From Neomesorhizobium sp963726065 (lineage in GTDB: Bacteria; Pseudomonadota; Alphaproteobacteria; Rhizobiales; Rhizobiaceae): a stretch of 64,000 bases of DNA. Position numbers and translations under genes: made by a program. The DNA is taken from contig CAVSAU010000011.1 in the NCBI GenBank assembly GCA_963726065.1, positions 47,113-111,112 on the forward strand. Reading direction: 5' to 3'. Each line of letters opens with the position of its first letter. The stretch's first letter is position 1. Below are positions 55,865 through 64,000 of the stretch, piece after piece. Under the pieces are notes generated by a model, which had not been told where the DNA came from, ran no database searches, and worked only from the letters and a program-made list of their open reading frames with translations.

Positions 55865-57037
55865 TCAGCCGCCAATATACCGCCGGTGAAAGCGTTTGCC
55901 GAAACCGGTAAGCACCTCGTAGCCGATGGTGCCGGCGAGCGCGGCCACATCATCGACGCTCTGTTCCTTGCCAATCAGGTCAACGAGGTCACCCGCCTTC
56001 AGCGTGCCTGGCGCTAGGGCGGAAACATCGAGGATGATGCTGTCCATCGAGACCCGGCCCGCGAAAGGCAGGCGAATACCCTTGAAGAAGGCCGCGCCGG
56101 CGGTCCGCCGTTGCCAGCCATCCGCATAACCTAGCGAGATGGTCGCCGCAACCAACGGCTCCCTGGTGCGGAAGCTGTGGCCATATCCCACGCCGATGTC
56201 GCCGGTAAGTTCGCGCGTCTGGATGACTTTTGCCGACAATCCAACCACGGGAAGCATCGGGTTAGGGTGTCCGGGGGTGGGGTTGACGCCGTAGAGCGCG
56301 ACGCCCGGACGAGCGAGATCATAGTGATAGTCCGATCCCAGGAAGATTCCCGACGAATTGGCAAAGGATGCCGGGGCTGTCGGGAGTTTTGCCCGCAAGG
56401 TTTCGAAGTTTCGGCGCTGCAAGGGATTGGCCGGGTTGTCTGGTTCGTCGGCGCAAGCCAGATGGCTCATCGCGAAATCGATGGAGATTCCCTGCAGTGC
56501 ATCGAGATCGACGGCGAGGCGATCGACTTCCACGGGCGCCATGCCGAGCCGCGACATGCCGCTGTCGACCTGGATCACGGCGGGCAATTTTTTACTGCGG
56601 GCTTTGGCTGTCTCACGCCACGCGGCGAGCTGCTCCAGGCTGTTGATGACGGGAACCAGGCGATGAGCGGCGCATTCGGTTTCGGCGCCGGGCGGAGAAC
56701 CGTTGAGCACGTAGATTTTCGGGACCGGACCCAGTGCGCCGCGCAGCACCATCCCCTCGTCGACGTGCGCGACGAAAAACGCGTCGCAGCCCTCCTTGGC
56801 GAGTGCAGGCGCAACCTGGGCGGCGCCCAGTCCATAAGCATCGGCCTTCACCACGCCAGCGCATCTGGATTTGCCGAGCTTCGCCTTGAGGCGGCGGTAG
56901 TTTTCGCGAATTGCATTCAGGTCGATCGTCAGGATCGCACCGGCCGAGGCTTCGGAGAGGTTGCGAGCGTCGACGTTTTCGCTTGTGTCGAGGGAAACGT
57001 TCACGTCGGTTCGGTCAGTTGTGTTCCGGTCGTCCAA
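55865..57037 (-). CDS. alr: Alanine racemase
   Basis: A 390-residue PLP enzyme producing D-alanine for peptidoglycan. The PLP lysine is K64 in VVKADAYGLG, the catalytic tyrosine is in GVGYGHSFRT, and the substrate motif RVSMDSIILDVS is present. The TTG at 57037 follows GAGGGACTACTGA; the extra N-terminal ~30 residues are not conserved, so the start could be further in. It might also work with DadA as the catabolic racemase (DadX), but two Rnk genes lie between. Confidence 0.92.
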   Translation of the reverse strand: MDDRNTTDRTDVNVSLDTSENVDARNLSEASAGAILTIDLNAIRENYRRLKAKLGKSRCAGVVKADAYGLGAAQVAPALAKEGCDAFFVAHVDEGMVLRGALGPVPKIYVLNGSPPGAETECAAHRLVPVINSLEQLAAWRETAKARSKKLPAVIQVDSGMSRLGMAPVEVDRLAVDLDALQGISIDFAMSHLACADEPDNPANPLQRRNFETLRAKLPTAPASFANSSGIFLGSDYHYDLARPGVALYGVNPTPGHPNPMLPVVGLSAKVIQTRELTGDIGVGYGHSFRTREPLVAATISLGYADGWQRRTAGAAFFKGIRLPFAGRVSMDSIILDVSALAPGTLKAGDLVDLIGKEQSVDDVAALAGTIGYEVLTGFGKRFHRRYIGG

Positions 57038-57074
57038 TCAGTAGTCCCTCAACCCGTCGGCGGCAAGACGGGTG

Positions 57075-57719
57075 CTAGCCAGCGGGTTTCATCGTCTTAC
57101 GGAGCGCGGTGGACGAGAGCGATGAGCGAGGGCCGTGTATGAAGGTCCAGGCCGGCGCCTGCATGCGCGCCAGACGAGGCGCGTCACCTTCGTCGACGCG
57201 CGCATAATCGAAGGTCTTGGCCACCACCGACGACAAAAACGAAAGCGTCGAGCCTGGCCGGTCGATGACAGCGATCGGAAAGGTCATGGCGATCTGATGC
57301 CAGCGCTGCCAGCGGTGAAAATCCCTGAGATTGTCTGCGCCCATGATCCAGACGAAGTCGACGCCAGGATTGCGCGCCTTCACCAGCGCCAGTGTGTCGG
57401 CGGTATATCGGATGTGGTGGCGCAATTCGAAGGCGGTCACCTTGACGCGCGGGTCGTGCATGACCTTTTCGGAGAGCCGGATACGCTCGGCGAGCGGAGC
57501 AAGTTCCCTGACGCTCTTCAAGGGATTGCCGGGAGTCACCATCCACCAAAGTTGGTCCAGGGACAGCCGCCGCAGGGCGATTTCGGCGACCAGCGCATGG
57601 CCGGCATGAGGCGGATTGAATGAGCCGCCGAAGAGGCCCACCTGCATGCCTTTTTCGACATGCGGCATGCGCAGGTAGCGATGCCCGACCTCCGGATAGA
57701 GCGTCGAGATGTCGCTCAA
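57075..57719 (-). CDS. nadD: Nicotinate-nucleotide adenylyltransferase
   Basis: A 214-residue enzyme of NAD synthesis that joins nicotinate mononucleotide and ATP. The nucleotidyltransferase motif GLFGGSFNPPHAGH is near the N-terminus, with WIMGADNLRDFHRWQRW in the middle and SSTALRKTMK (the ISSTxIR motif) at the end. The TTG at 57719 overlaps the proA stop (TGA/TTG), which suggests coupling; ATG codons at 57668 and 57647 are alternatives, and the first conserved residue is near 57641. Confidence 0.9.
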   Translation of the reverse strand: MSDISTLYPEVGHRYLRMPHVEKGMQVGLFGGSFNPPHAGHALVAEIALRRLSLDQLWWMVTPGNPLKSVRELAPLAERIRLSEKVMHDPRVKVTAFELRHHIRYTADTLALVKARNPGVDFVWIMGADNLRDFHRWQRWHQIAMTFPIAVIDRPGSTLSFLSSVVAKTFDYARVDEGDAPRLARMQAPAWTFIHGPRSSLSSTALRKTMKPAG

Positions 57720-59002
57720 GGCCGGATCTGGCCGGAACCGCGCACGCGGTATTTAAACGATGTCAGCTGTTCGACCCCGACCGGGCCGCGTGCATGCATC
57801 TTGCCGGTTGCGATGCCGATCTCCGCACCCATGCCGAATTCGCCGCCATCGGCGAACTGGGTCGAGGCATTGTGGAGAAGGATCGCCGAATCGATCTCGT
57901 TGAAGAACTTCTCGACCGCCTTCGCATCCTCCGCGATGATCGCTTCGGTGTGATGCGAGGAGTGGGTTTCCACATGCTCGATGGCGTCGGCGATCCCATC
58001 GACCAGCTTCACCGAAATGATCGCGTCGAGATATTCGGTGGTCCAGTCGGCCTCTGTAGCGTACTTGGCGGAAGGAAACGCCTTGACGACGTCGGCATCG
58101 CCGCGGATTTCGCAACCAGCCCTGGTGAGCGCCTCAAGAATTGGCAACAGATGCGTACCCGCCACCGCGCGGTCGACGAGCAGTGTCTCGGCGGCGCCGC
58201 AGATACCGGTGCGGCGCATCTTGGCATTGACCGCGATCCCGACCGCCATCTCCAGTCTTGCCGAGCGGTCGATGTAGAGATGGCAGATGCCTTCGAGATG
58301 GGCGAACACCGGAACGCGGGCTTCCGTCTGTACGCGCTCCACGAGGCTGCGTCCGCCACGCGGAATGATGACGTCGAGATTGCCGCCAAGGCCTTTCAAC
58401 ATTTCGCCGACCGCTGCGCGGTCGCTCGTCGGCACAAGCTGGATCGCATCTTCAGGTAGTTTCGCAGCCTTCAATCCTTCGACAAGGCAGGCATGGATAG
58501 CGGCGGACGAATTAAGCGAGTCCGAGCCGCCACGCAGGATAACGGCGTTGCCGGCCTTCAAACAGAGCGCGCCGGCATCGGCGGTCACGTTTGGCCGGCT
58601 TTCATAAATGACACCGACTACGCCGAGGGGCGTGCGGACGCGTTCGATGTGCAGACTGTTCGGGCGGTCCCATTCGGCGATGACTTCGCCGACAGGGTCA
58701 CGCAGTTCGGCGATGGCGCGGATGCCGTCGGCCATGTCGCGGATGCGGCCAGGCGTCAGATTCAGCCGATCCATGAGGGCCGGAGATAGCTTGGCGTCCT
58801 CGCCGTTTTTCATGTCGAGCGCATTGGCGTCCAGGATCTCATCCTGCCGGCGCATCAACGCTTCGGCCATGCCGATCAGCGCGGCATGCTTGCGTTCGGC
58901 ATTGGCGATGGCCAACCGCCTTGCGGCCGCGCGCGCCTTGCGGCCGAGATCGGCCATCAGCGAGGCGGTATCGTCGCGGGAATTTTCCTTCAGCTTCAGC
59001 AT
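57716..59002 (-). CDS. proA: Gamma-glutamyl phosphate reductase
   Basis: A 428-residue enzyme for the second step of proline synthesis, reducing glutamyl 5-phosphate to the semialdehyde with NADPH. The ALDH-like fold shows GVVGVIYESRPNVTADA, PRGGRSLVERVQ and the conserved region with the catalytic Cys in MRRTGICGAAETLLV. The ATG at 59002 lies three bases after the proB stop. Part of obgE-proB-proA-nadD. Confidence 0.96.
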   Translation of the reverse strand: MLKLKENSRDDTASLMADLGRKARAAARRLAIANAERKHAALIGMAEALMRRQDEILDANALDMKNGEDAKLSPALMDRLNLTPGRIRDMADGIRAIAELRDPVGEVIAEWDRPNSLHIERVRTPLGVVGVIYESRPNVTADAGALCLKAGNAVILRGGSDSLNSSAAIHACLVEGLKAAKLPEDAIQLVPTSDRAAVGEMLKGLGGNLDVIIPRGGRSLVERVQTEARVPVFAHLEGICHLYIDRSARLEMAVGIAVNAKMRRTGICGAAETLLVDRAVAGTHLLPILEALTRAGCEIRGDADVVKAFPSAKYATEADWTTEYLDAIISVKLVDGIADAIEHVETHSSHHTEAIIAEDAKAVEKFFNEIDSAILLHNASTQFADGGEFGMGAEIGIATGKMHARGPVGVEQLTSFKYRVRGSGQIRP

Positions 59003-59005
59003 CGC

Positions 59006-60160
59006 CTAACCTTCCGCGCGGATAAGCGCCACGGCTTCCGCGGCATGGCTCATGACCATATCGTCCCGATGCACCATGGCCGACCGCGCTTCATAGCCAA
59101 GAACCGTGGCGATCTCGGTGCTTTTCAGTCCAGCGATCCTTACGGCATCGGCGGCATCGTAGGCAACAAGGCCGCGCGCGATCTCGCGGCCGTCCGGCGC
59201 GAGGACAGCCACCGTATCGCCGCGCGAAAAATTGCCGCTGACCAGTTTGACGCCAGCCGGCAGCAAGGACTTGCCGGACAGCAGGGCGCCGACCGCGCCC
59301 GAGTCGACCGTCAGCCGGCCCGCGGGTTCCAGCTGTCCTGCGATCCAGGTCTTGTAGCCCTTCACGGGCTGGGCGCTTGGCTTGAAAAAAGTCGCCCTTT
59401 CACCACGCTCGATGGCCGAAAGCGGGTTCAACCTCGTGCCGGCGGTGATGATCATCGCCGCACCGGCAGCGGTGGCGATCTTGCCGGCGTCGAGTTTGGT
59501 GCGCATGCCGCCACGCGAGAGTTCTGAGGCGGCGGCTCCGGCCATGGCCTCGATTTCCGGGGTGATGCGCTCGACAACGGGGATGAACTTCGCGCCGGGA
59601 TCGTGTGTCGGCGGCGCGGTATAGAGGCCATCGATGTCGGAGAGCAGCACCAGCAGGTCGGCGCCCATCATCGTGGCGACGCGCGCGGCCAGCCGGTCGT
59701 TGTCGCCGTAGCGGATCTCCGACGTGGCGACCGTATCGTTCTCGTTGATGACCGGCACCGCCTTCATCTTGATGAGCGTCGAGATGGTAGCGCGGGCGTT
59801 GAGGTAGCGGCGGCGCTCCTCGGTGTCGCCGAGCGTCACCAGGATCTGCCCGGATTTCAAGCCGCGACGCGCCAATTCTTCCGACCATGCGCCGGCGAGC
59901 GCGATCTGCCCGACAGCCGCGGCAGCCTGGCTTTCTTCCAGCTTGAGCACACGCTTGCCGAGGTCAAGGATGGTGCGGCCGAGCGCGATGGCACCCGATG
60001 ACACCACCAGCACGTCGGCGCCGTTTGTGGTGAGGCCGGCAATATCGTCTGCCAGCGAAGCGAGCCATTCGCGCTTCAGCCCGGTCGAGCGATCGACGAG
60101 CAATGCGGAGCCGATCTTGACGGTGATGCGGCGATAGTTCTTGAGCGATTTTAGGGCCAT
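59006..60160 (-). CDS. proB: Glutamate 5-kinase
   Basis: A 384-residue kinase for the first step of proline synthesis. The amino-acid kinase domain shows RITVKIGSALLVD, VSSGAIALGRTIL, NENDTVATSEIRYGDND and GGMRTKLDAGKIAT. A C-terminal PUA domain (GRLTVDSGAVGALLSGKSLLPAG, RGDTVAVLAPDGREIARGL) is present. The ATG at 60160 follows the obgE stop by 10 bases. Normally feedback-inhibited by proline. Confidence 0.96.
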   Translation of the reverse strand: MALKSLKNYRRITVKIGSALLVDRSTGLKREWLASLADDIAGLTTNGADVLVVSSGAIALGRTILDLGKRVLKLEESQAAAAVGQIALAGAWSEELARRGLKSGQILVTLGDTEERRRYLNARATISTLIKMKAVPVINENDTVATSEIRYGDNDRLAARVATMMGADLLVLLSDIDGLYTAPPTHDPGAKFIPVVERITPEIEAMAGAAASELSRGGMRTKLDAGKIATAAGAAMIITAGTRLNPLSAIERGERATFFKPSAQPVKGYKTWIAGQLEPAGRLTVDSGAVGALLSGKSLLPAGVKLVSGNFSRGDTVAVLAPDGREIARGLVAYDAADAVRIAGLKSTEIATVLGYEARSAMVHRDDMVMSHAAEAVALIRAEG

Positions 60161-60170
60161 CGAGATCCGC

Positions 60171-61208
60171 TCACTTCTGCCAGCGCGACTCGGATTTGAC
60201 CGAGACCGGACGTTCGGCGCGCGATTGCTCGACGATGGATATAAGGCAACGCAGCACCGCTTCGACGCCTTCGCCGGAAACCGCTGAAAGCACCATGGGC
60301 TGCTGCCCGGCGGCGCGCTTCAGCGAAGCGAGTTTCTTCTTGCGGGCGTCGGGGTCGAGTGTGTCAGCCTGGCTGAGCGCCACGATCTCCGGCTTGTCCG
60401 ACAGGCCCTGGCCATAGGCTTCGAGCTCGCCGCGCACCGTCTTGTAGGCTTTTGCCGGATTTTCCTCTTGCGCCGAAACGAGATGCAGAAGCACGCGCGT
60501 CCGCTCGACGTGACCAAGAAAGCGGTCGCCGATGCCGACGCCTTCATGGGCGCCTTCGATCAAGCCTGGAATGTCGGCGATAACGAATTCGCGCGCATCG
60601 ACGCGGGCGACGCCAAGATTGGGGTGCAATGTGGTGAAGGGGTAGTCGGCGATCTTCGGCTTCGCCGCGGTGACAGCCGCGAGGAAGGTCGACTTGCCGG
60701 CATTGGGCAAGCCGACGAGTCCGGCATCGGCGATCAGCTTCAGCCGCAGCCATATGGTCATTTCAAGGCCAGGCAGGCCGGGGTTGGCGCGACGCGGCGC
60801 CTGGTTGGTGGAAGTTTTGAAATGCTGGTTGCCGAAACCACCATTGCCGCCGGCGGCCAGCCGATAGCGCTGGCCTACCTCGGTCAGATCATGGATCAGC
60901 GTCTCATTGTCTTCTTCGAAAATCTGGGTGCCGGCCGGCACTTTCATGATCACGTCTGCGCCCTTGGCGCCGGTGCGGTTGCGGCCCATGCCATGCACGC
61001 CGGTCTTGGCGCGGAAATGCTGCTGGTATCGGTAGTCAATCAGCGTGTTCAGCCCGTCGACGGCCTCCACCCAGACGTCGCCGCCACGGCCGCCGTCGCC
61101 ACCGTCCGGTCCGCCGAACTCGATGAACTTCTCGCGCCGGAACGACACGCTGCCGGCGCCCCCGTCACCGGAGCGGATGAAGACTTTGGCTTGGTCGAGA
61201 AATTTCAT
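60171..61208 (-). CDS. obgE: GTPase ObgE/CgtA
   Basis: A 345-residue essential GTPase of ribosome assembly and stringent control. The glycine-rich Obg fold occupies residues 1-158 (MKFLDQAKVFIRSGDGGAGS, FRREKFIEFGGPDGGDGGRGG). The G domain follows with G1 GLPNAGKST, G3 ADIPGLIEGAHEG and a G4-like ALSQADTL. First gene of the proline/NAD block and normal in length, without a large C-terminal extension. Confidence 0.96.
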   Translation of the reverse strand: MKFLDQAKVFIRSGDGGAGSVSFRREKFIEFGGPDGGDGGRGGDVWVEAVDGLNTLIDYRYQQHFRAKTGVHGMGRNRTGAKGADVIMKVPAGTQIFEEDNETLIHDLTEVGQRYRLAAGGNGGFGNQHFKTSTNQAPRRANPGLPGLEMTIWLRLKLIADAGLVGLPNAGKSTFLAAVTAAKPKIADYPFTTLHPNLGVARVDAREFVIADIPGLIEGAHEGVGIGDRFLGHVERTRVLLHLVSAQEENPAKAYKTVRGELEAYGQGLSDKPEIVALSQADTLDPDARKKKLASLKRAAGQQPMVLSAVSGEGVEAVLRCLISIVEQSRAERPVSVKSESRWQK

Positions 61209-61318
61209 CGGGCGGACAACGCTTTACACTGCTAATGGAAACGGCGACCTGCTCTAGCGCAAACAGGCTGAGAGTGCGAGTGCGGGTTTGCTGGAAACGC
61301 CGGGAGCCGCAAATTGCC

Positions 61319-62179
61319 ATGAAACTTGTCTCTTACAACATACAATACGGCATCGGCCGCGACGGCAGGTTTGACCTCGAACGCATCGCAGCCAGCCTCG
61401 CTGGCGCCGACATCATCGCCCTGCAGGAAGTCACCCGGAATTTCAGCCGCAACGAGGGCGCCGATTTGGTTGCCGGCATCACCGCCTTGTTGCCGGATTA
61501 CTTCCATGTCTTCGGGCCGGCGATGGATGTCGACTTCGGTGGGCGCGACGGCGACGGCAGACCGGCCAACAAGCGGCTGAACTTCGGCAACATGGTGTTG
61601 TCGCGCTGGCCGATCATCGGATCGCGCAATCTTCTCTTGCCGCGCCGCCGCCGCCTCAACCGGGGCAACCTGCAACGTTCGGCCCTGGAAGCGCTGATCG
61701 TTACGCCGGACGAGGCGTTGCGTGTCTATTCGGTCCATCTCGACCACGTGAATGTGGAGGAGCGCCTGCAGCAGATCGGCTACGTGAAGGAGCGGGTGCT
61801 CGGCTATCCACTTGAGGGCGGTGCTTTTTCCGGGGGCGTGGAATTCGGTTTCCCCGAGCCGCCGTGCCCGGAAGGCTTCGTGCTGATGGGCGACTTCAAC
61901 ATGGTCCAGGGCTCGCCCGAATATGTCGCGATGACCGGCAGCGTCGACGATGTGGAAGGCCGCCAGATCGTCGCGCATCATCCGGTCGACGCCTTCACCC
62001 TTGGCGAGCCACTGCCCGTCGACTCGGTCTCCTGGGTCGACGAGGAGAAGCCGGAACGCAACCGTCTCATCGACTACGCTTTCCTGCACGCCAGCCTGGC
62101 GGGGCGTGTAGGCAAGACCTGGATCGACAGCGACGCGAGTGGTTCCGACCATCTTCCCGTCTGGCTGGAAATGAATTGA
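61319..62179 (+). CDS. Endonuclease/exonuclease/phosphatase (EEP) family protein
   Basis: A 286-residue Mg-dependent phosphodiesterase of the EEP fold. Motifs: MKLVSYNIQYGIG with the first Asn, DIIALQEV with the metal-binding Glu, VYSVHLDHVN, VLMGDFNMV and the final catalytic His in DSDASGSDHLPVWLEM. The ATG at 61319 matches the family start; the upstream in-frame ATG would add a non-conserved, Arg-rich piece. Substrate (nucleic acid, phospholipid or phosphoinositide) is unknown. Confidence 0.88.
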   Translation: MKLVSYNIQYGIGRDGRFDLERIAASLAGADIIALQEVTRNFSRNEGADLVAGITALLPDYFHVFGPAMDVDFGGRDGDGRPANKRLNFGNMVLSRWPIIGSRNLLLPRRRRLNRGNLQRSALEALIVTPDEALRVYSVHLDHVNVEERLQQIGYVKERVLGYPLEGGAFSGGVEFGFPEPPCPEGFVLMGDFNMVQGSPEYVAMTGSVDDVEGRQIVAHHPVDAFTLGEPLPVDSVSWVDEEKPERNRLIDYAFLHASLAGRVGKTWIDSDASGSDHLPVWLEMN

Positions 62180-62212
62180 TCCGGCAGGGACAATCATCCC
62201 GCCGGATCAGGA

Positions 62213-62803
62213 TCATGCCCGTGCCCATGTCCTCAAGCTGACCCAGGTCTTCCGGTCGAGATGATAACGTTCGACCGGAACCTGTCCGGCAACCATCGAA
62301 TTCAGCATGCCCTGTCCGGCATACTGGAAGCCGCACTTGTGGATGACACGGCGCGATGCCGGGTTAATCACCCGGCAGGAGACATGCAGCCGGTCGATGG
62401 CGGTCGCCCGGAAGGCGAGATCGACCAGCGCATGCGCCGCCTCGGTGGCGTAGCCACGCTTCCAGTAGGGCTCGCCGATCCAGTAGCCGAGTTCCAGGCC
62501 GCGCTCGGTGCCGTTCAAGCCGGCGCAGCCGATGAACGCGCCACTCTCCGCCAGCGTGAGGGCGTAGGAACAGCCGGCGGTCCGCCTCTCCTTGGTCATC
62601 GACAGGAATGCGCGGGCTTCGGTCTCGCCATAAGGAAACGGCATGCGGGCCAGCATTTCCGCAACGCGCCGGTTGTTGGCCAGTTGGGCCAACTCGGGAA
62701 TGTCGTCCTCATGCGGCGGTCTCATGACCAGCCGCTCGGTGACCAGAACCGGGCAATCGATGACCGGACTCTCGTCTTCCAGCATTTCCTTCTCGGCAAC
62801 CAT
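62213..62803 (-). CDS. GNAT-family N-acetyltransferase (RimJ/RimL type)
   Basis: A 196-residue acetyltransferase. LVTERLVMRPPHEDDIPEL at the start and GLELGYWIGEPYWKRGYATEA (the acetyl-CoA site) followed by HVSCRVINPASRRVIHKCGFQ are typical of the group that acetylates N-termini of ribosomal proteins and other substrates. The ATG follows GGAGGAAGTC. A terminator separates it from rpmA upstream, so it has its own promoter or low read-through. Substrate unknown. Confidence 0.9.
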   Translation of the reverse strand: MVAEKEMLEDESPVIDCPVLVTERLVMRPPHEDDIPELAQLANNRRVAEMLARMPFPYGETEARAFLSMTKERRTAGCSYALTLAESGAFIGCAGLNGTERGLELGYWIGEPYWKRGYATEAAHALVDLAFRATAIDRLHVSCRVINPASRRVIHKCGFQYAGQGMLNSMVAGQVPVERYHLDRKTWVSLRTWARA

Positions 62804-62818
62804 GACTTCCTCCAGGCA

Positions 62819-62849
62819 TGAAAAAGGGGAGATGGCGGCCCATCTCCCC
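62819..62849 (-). terminator. Rho-independent terminator after rpmA
   Basis: On the minus strand GGGGAGATGG-GCCG-CCATCTCCCC is followed by TTTTTCA. The ten-base arms are perfect. It lies about 70 bases after the rpmA stop and closes the rplU-rpmA unit. Confidence 0.92.
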
Positions 62850-62918
62850 TGATCCTTTTCTGGACTGTCCAGACACCGGTTCCCGAGATGGGCGCCGGTG
62901 TTATCTCGCGGATACCGG

Positions 62919-63188
<270 letters not shown>

Positions 63189-63213
63189 CGGTGTTCTCCT
63201 TCAGGCCCTGTTC

Positions 63214-63651
63214 TTACTCTGATTCCGCCGCGGCTGCAGCCTTTTTCGGCGCGGCCTTCTTGGCGGGCTTTTCTGCGGCTTCCGGAGCGGCAGCCGCCGC
63301 TTCCTTCTTGGCCGCAGCCTTTTTCGCCGGCTTTGCGCCACCGGTCAGGATTTCGGAAATCCGGACGGTGGTCAAAAGCTGGCGATGGCCGCGAGTGCGG
63401 CGCGAATTCTGACGGCGGCGCTTCTTGAAGGCGATGACGGTGCGCGCCTTGCCTTGCTCGACCACCTCGGCCGTCACGACAGCGCCTTCCACGAAGGGAG
63501 CGCCGATCGTTACATTCTCGCCCTCGCCGAAGGCGAGCACGTGGCCGATTTCAACGATATCGCCGACATTGCCGGTGACTTTTTCGATTTTCAATACATC
63601 TTCGGCTGCAACGCGGTACTGCTTGCCGCCGGTTTTGATGACTGCGAACAT
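63214..63651 (-). CDS. rplU: 50S ribosomal protein L21 with Ala/Lys-rich C-terminal tail
   Basis: A 145-residue protein. Residues 1-104 are standard L21 (MFAVIKTGGKQYRVAAEDVL, then KKRRRQNSRRTRGHRQLLT). Residues 105-145 form a low-complexity tail (KPAKKAAAKKEAAAAAPEAA and similar), beyond the usual ~103 residues. First gene of rplU-rpmA. The promoter should lie in the 247-base region between 63652 and the tRNA gene, where I see no other gene. Confidence 0.97.
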   Translation of the reverse strand: MFAVIKTGGKQYRVAAEDVLKIEKVTGNVGDIVEIGHVLAFGEGENVTIGAPFVEGAVVTAEVVEQGKARTVIAFKKRRRQNSRRTRGHRQLLTTVRISEILTGGAKPAKKAAAKKEAAAAAPEAAEKPAKKAAPKKAAAAAESE

Positions 63652-63898
63652 TTTTTGCCTTTCGCTGTTCGGTCCGGCCTTTTGGCTGCTCCAGGAGCAG
63701 TCCAGCCGTCTTTTTGTCAGTCGGATGGTTTAAAACACGACCGGCGCAGAGAGAGTCCGCGCCGGAAGCGTGCCGTGCTTATCCCAAGGGCGTCGAGGAG
63801 TCAACGCGATGCGGCGATTTGATCGATATTGGCCCTTGCGGGCGGACACCACAGCCGTTATTGAGTGCGCCGCGCCGGCAACGGCCGACCATGCATCC

Positions 63899-63988
63899 GG
63901 AGAGGTGGCAGAGTGGTCGAATGCACCGCACTCGAAATGCGGCATGGGTGCAAGCCCATCGGGGGTTCGAATCCCTCCCTCTCCGCCA
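63899..63988 (+). tRNA. tRNA-Ser (anticodon CGA)
   Basis: A 90-nt tRNA with acceptor stem GGAGAGG/CCTCTCC, D arm TGGCAGAGTGGTCGA, anticodon loop CTCGAAA (anticodon CGA, reading UCG), the long class II variable arm ATGGGTGCAAGCCCAT, T arm GGGGGTTCGAATCCC, discriminator G and encoded CCA. All parts fit a serine tRNA. Confidence 0.97.
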
Positions 63989-64000
63989 TTTGCTCGAGTA

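Noticed and set aside
53109..57037. A dedicated dadA-dadX operon for D-alanine catabolism
   Set aside because: alr lies 1.5 kb upstream with two Rnk genes and a 318-base gap between, so a single catabolic operon is not supported.

Overview
The window looks like a chromosome segment of a high-GC alphaproteobacterium of the Mesorhizobium/Phyllobacteriaceae type. The reasons are the F1 ATP synthase genes in the order atpHAGDC, the order rplU-rpmA-obgE-proB-proA-nadD, rhizobial intergenic repeats, PHB-type metabolism and many amino-acid uptake and catabolism genes. This assignment rests on gene content and protein style, not on a database search.

Layout. 1-3.4 kb: a PlsC-like acyltransferase (probably cut at the 5' edge), two small unknown proteins, a FAH-superfamily hydratase and a transaldolase-like fructose-6-phosphate aldolase. 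3.4-4.8 kb: a frameshifted IS110 transposase. 5-7.2 kb: priA. 7.3-8.0 kb: a badly decayed AAA-ATPase gene. 8.1-9.3 kb: an Asp/Glu racemase and a membrane protein. 9.6-14.8 kb: the F1 ATP synthase operon with a clear terminator. 14.9-16.4 kb: an AT-richer membrane protein of unknown function, then sodC. 16.5-17.6 kb: a graveyard with an IS110 fragment and a broken Crp/Fnr regulator. 17.6-20.3 kb (minus strand): an acyl-CoA ligase and a GrdB/PrdB-like protein. 20.3-21.3 kb: a phage-type fragment and an integrase remnant with a 46-bp tandem repeat. 21.6-29.0 kb: bdhA, a patatin, a TetR regulator, an IorAB-type molybdenum oxidoreductase with a diheme cytochrome c, and an RND adaptor; almost all carry many single-base frameshifts. 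29.1-33.8 kb: an intact RND pump, a DUF3309 peptide and an MFS transporter.

33.9-48.3 kb (mostly minus strand): pyruvate carboxylase; a complete branched-chain amino acid ABC transporter (livHMGF, a DUF6867-like protein, livK), whose LivG carries an unusual C-terminal helix-hairpin-helix domain on a long Ala/Lys/Pro linker; then a trans-4-hydroxyproline catabolic operon (epimerase, FAD oxidase, deaminase) divergent from a GntR regulator with two TGATATATCA-type operators. 48.3-57.0 kb: a small secreted protein, a DoxX protein, mmsA with a duplicated 3' end, a divergent LysR regulator, an ECF-like sigma factor, a frameshifted VOC protein, dadA, two Rnk paralogues and alr. 57-64 kb: the housekeeping block nadD-proA-proB-obgE, an EEP nuclease, a GNAT acetyltransferase, rpmA-rplU and tRNA-Ser(CGA).

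Functional themes are amino-acid uptake and catabolism (Liv transporter, hydroxyproline, D-amino acids, proline synthesis, valine/methylmalonate semialdehyde), energy metabolism, and an accessory stretch (about 14.9-29 kb) with recombination remnants and an oxidoreductase/efflux module. I found no CRISPR array, no rRNA and no recognisable defence system.
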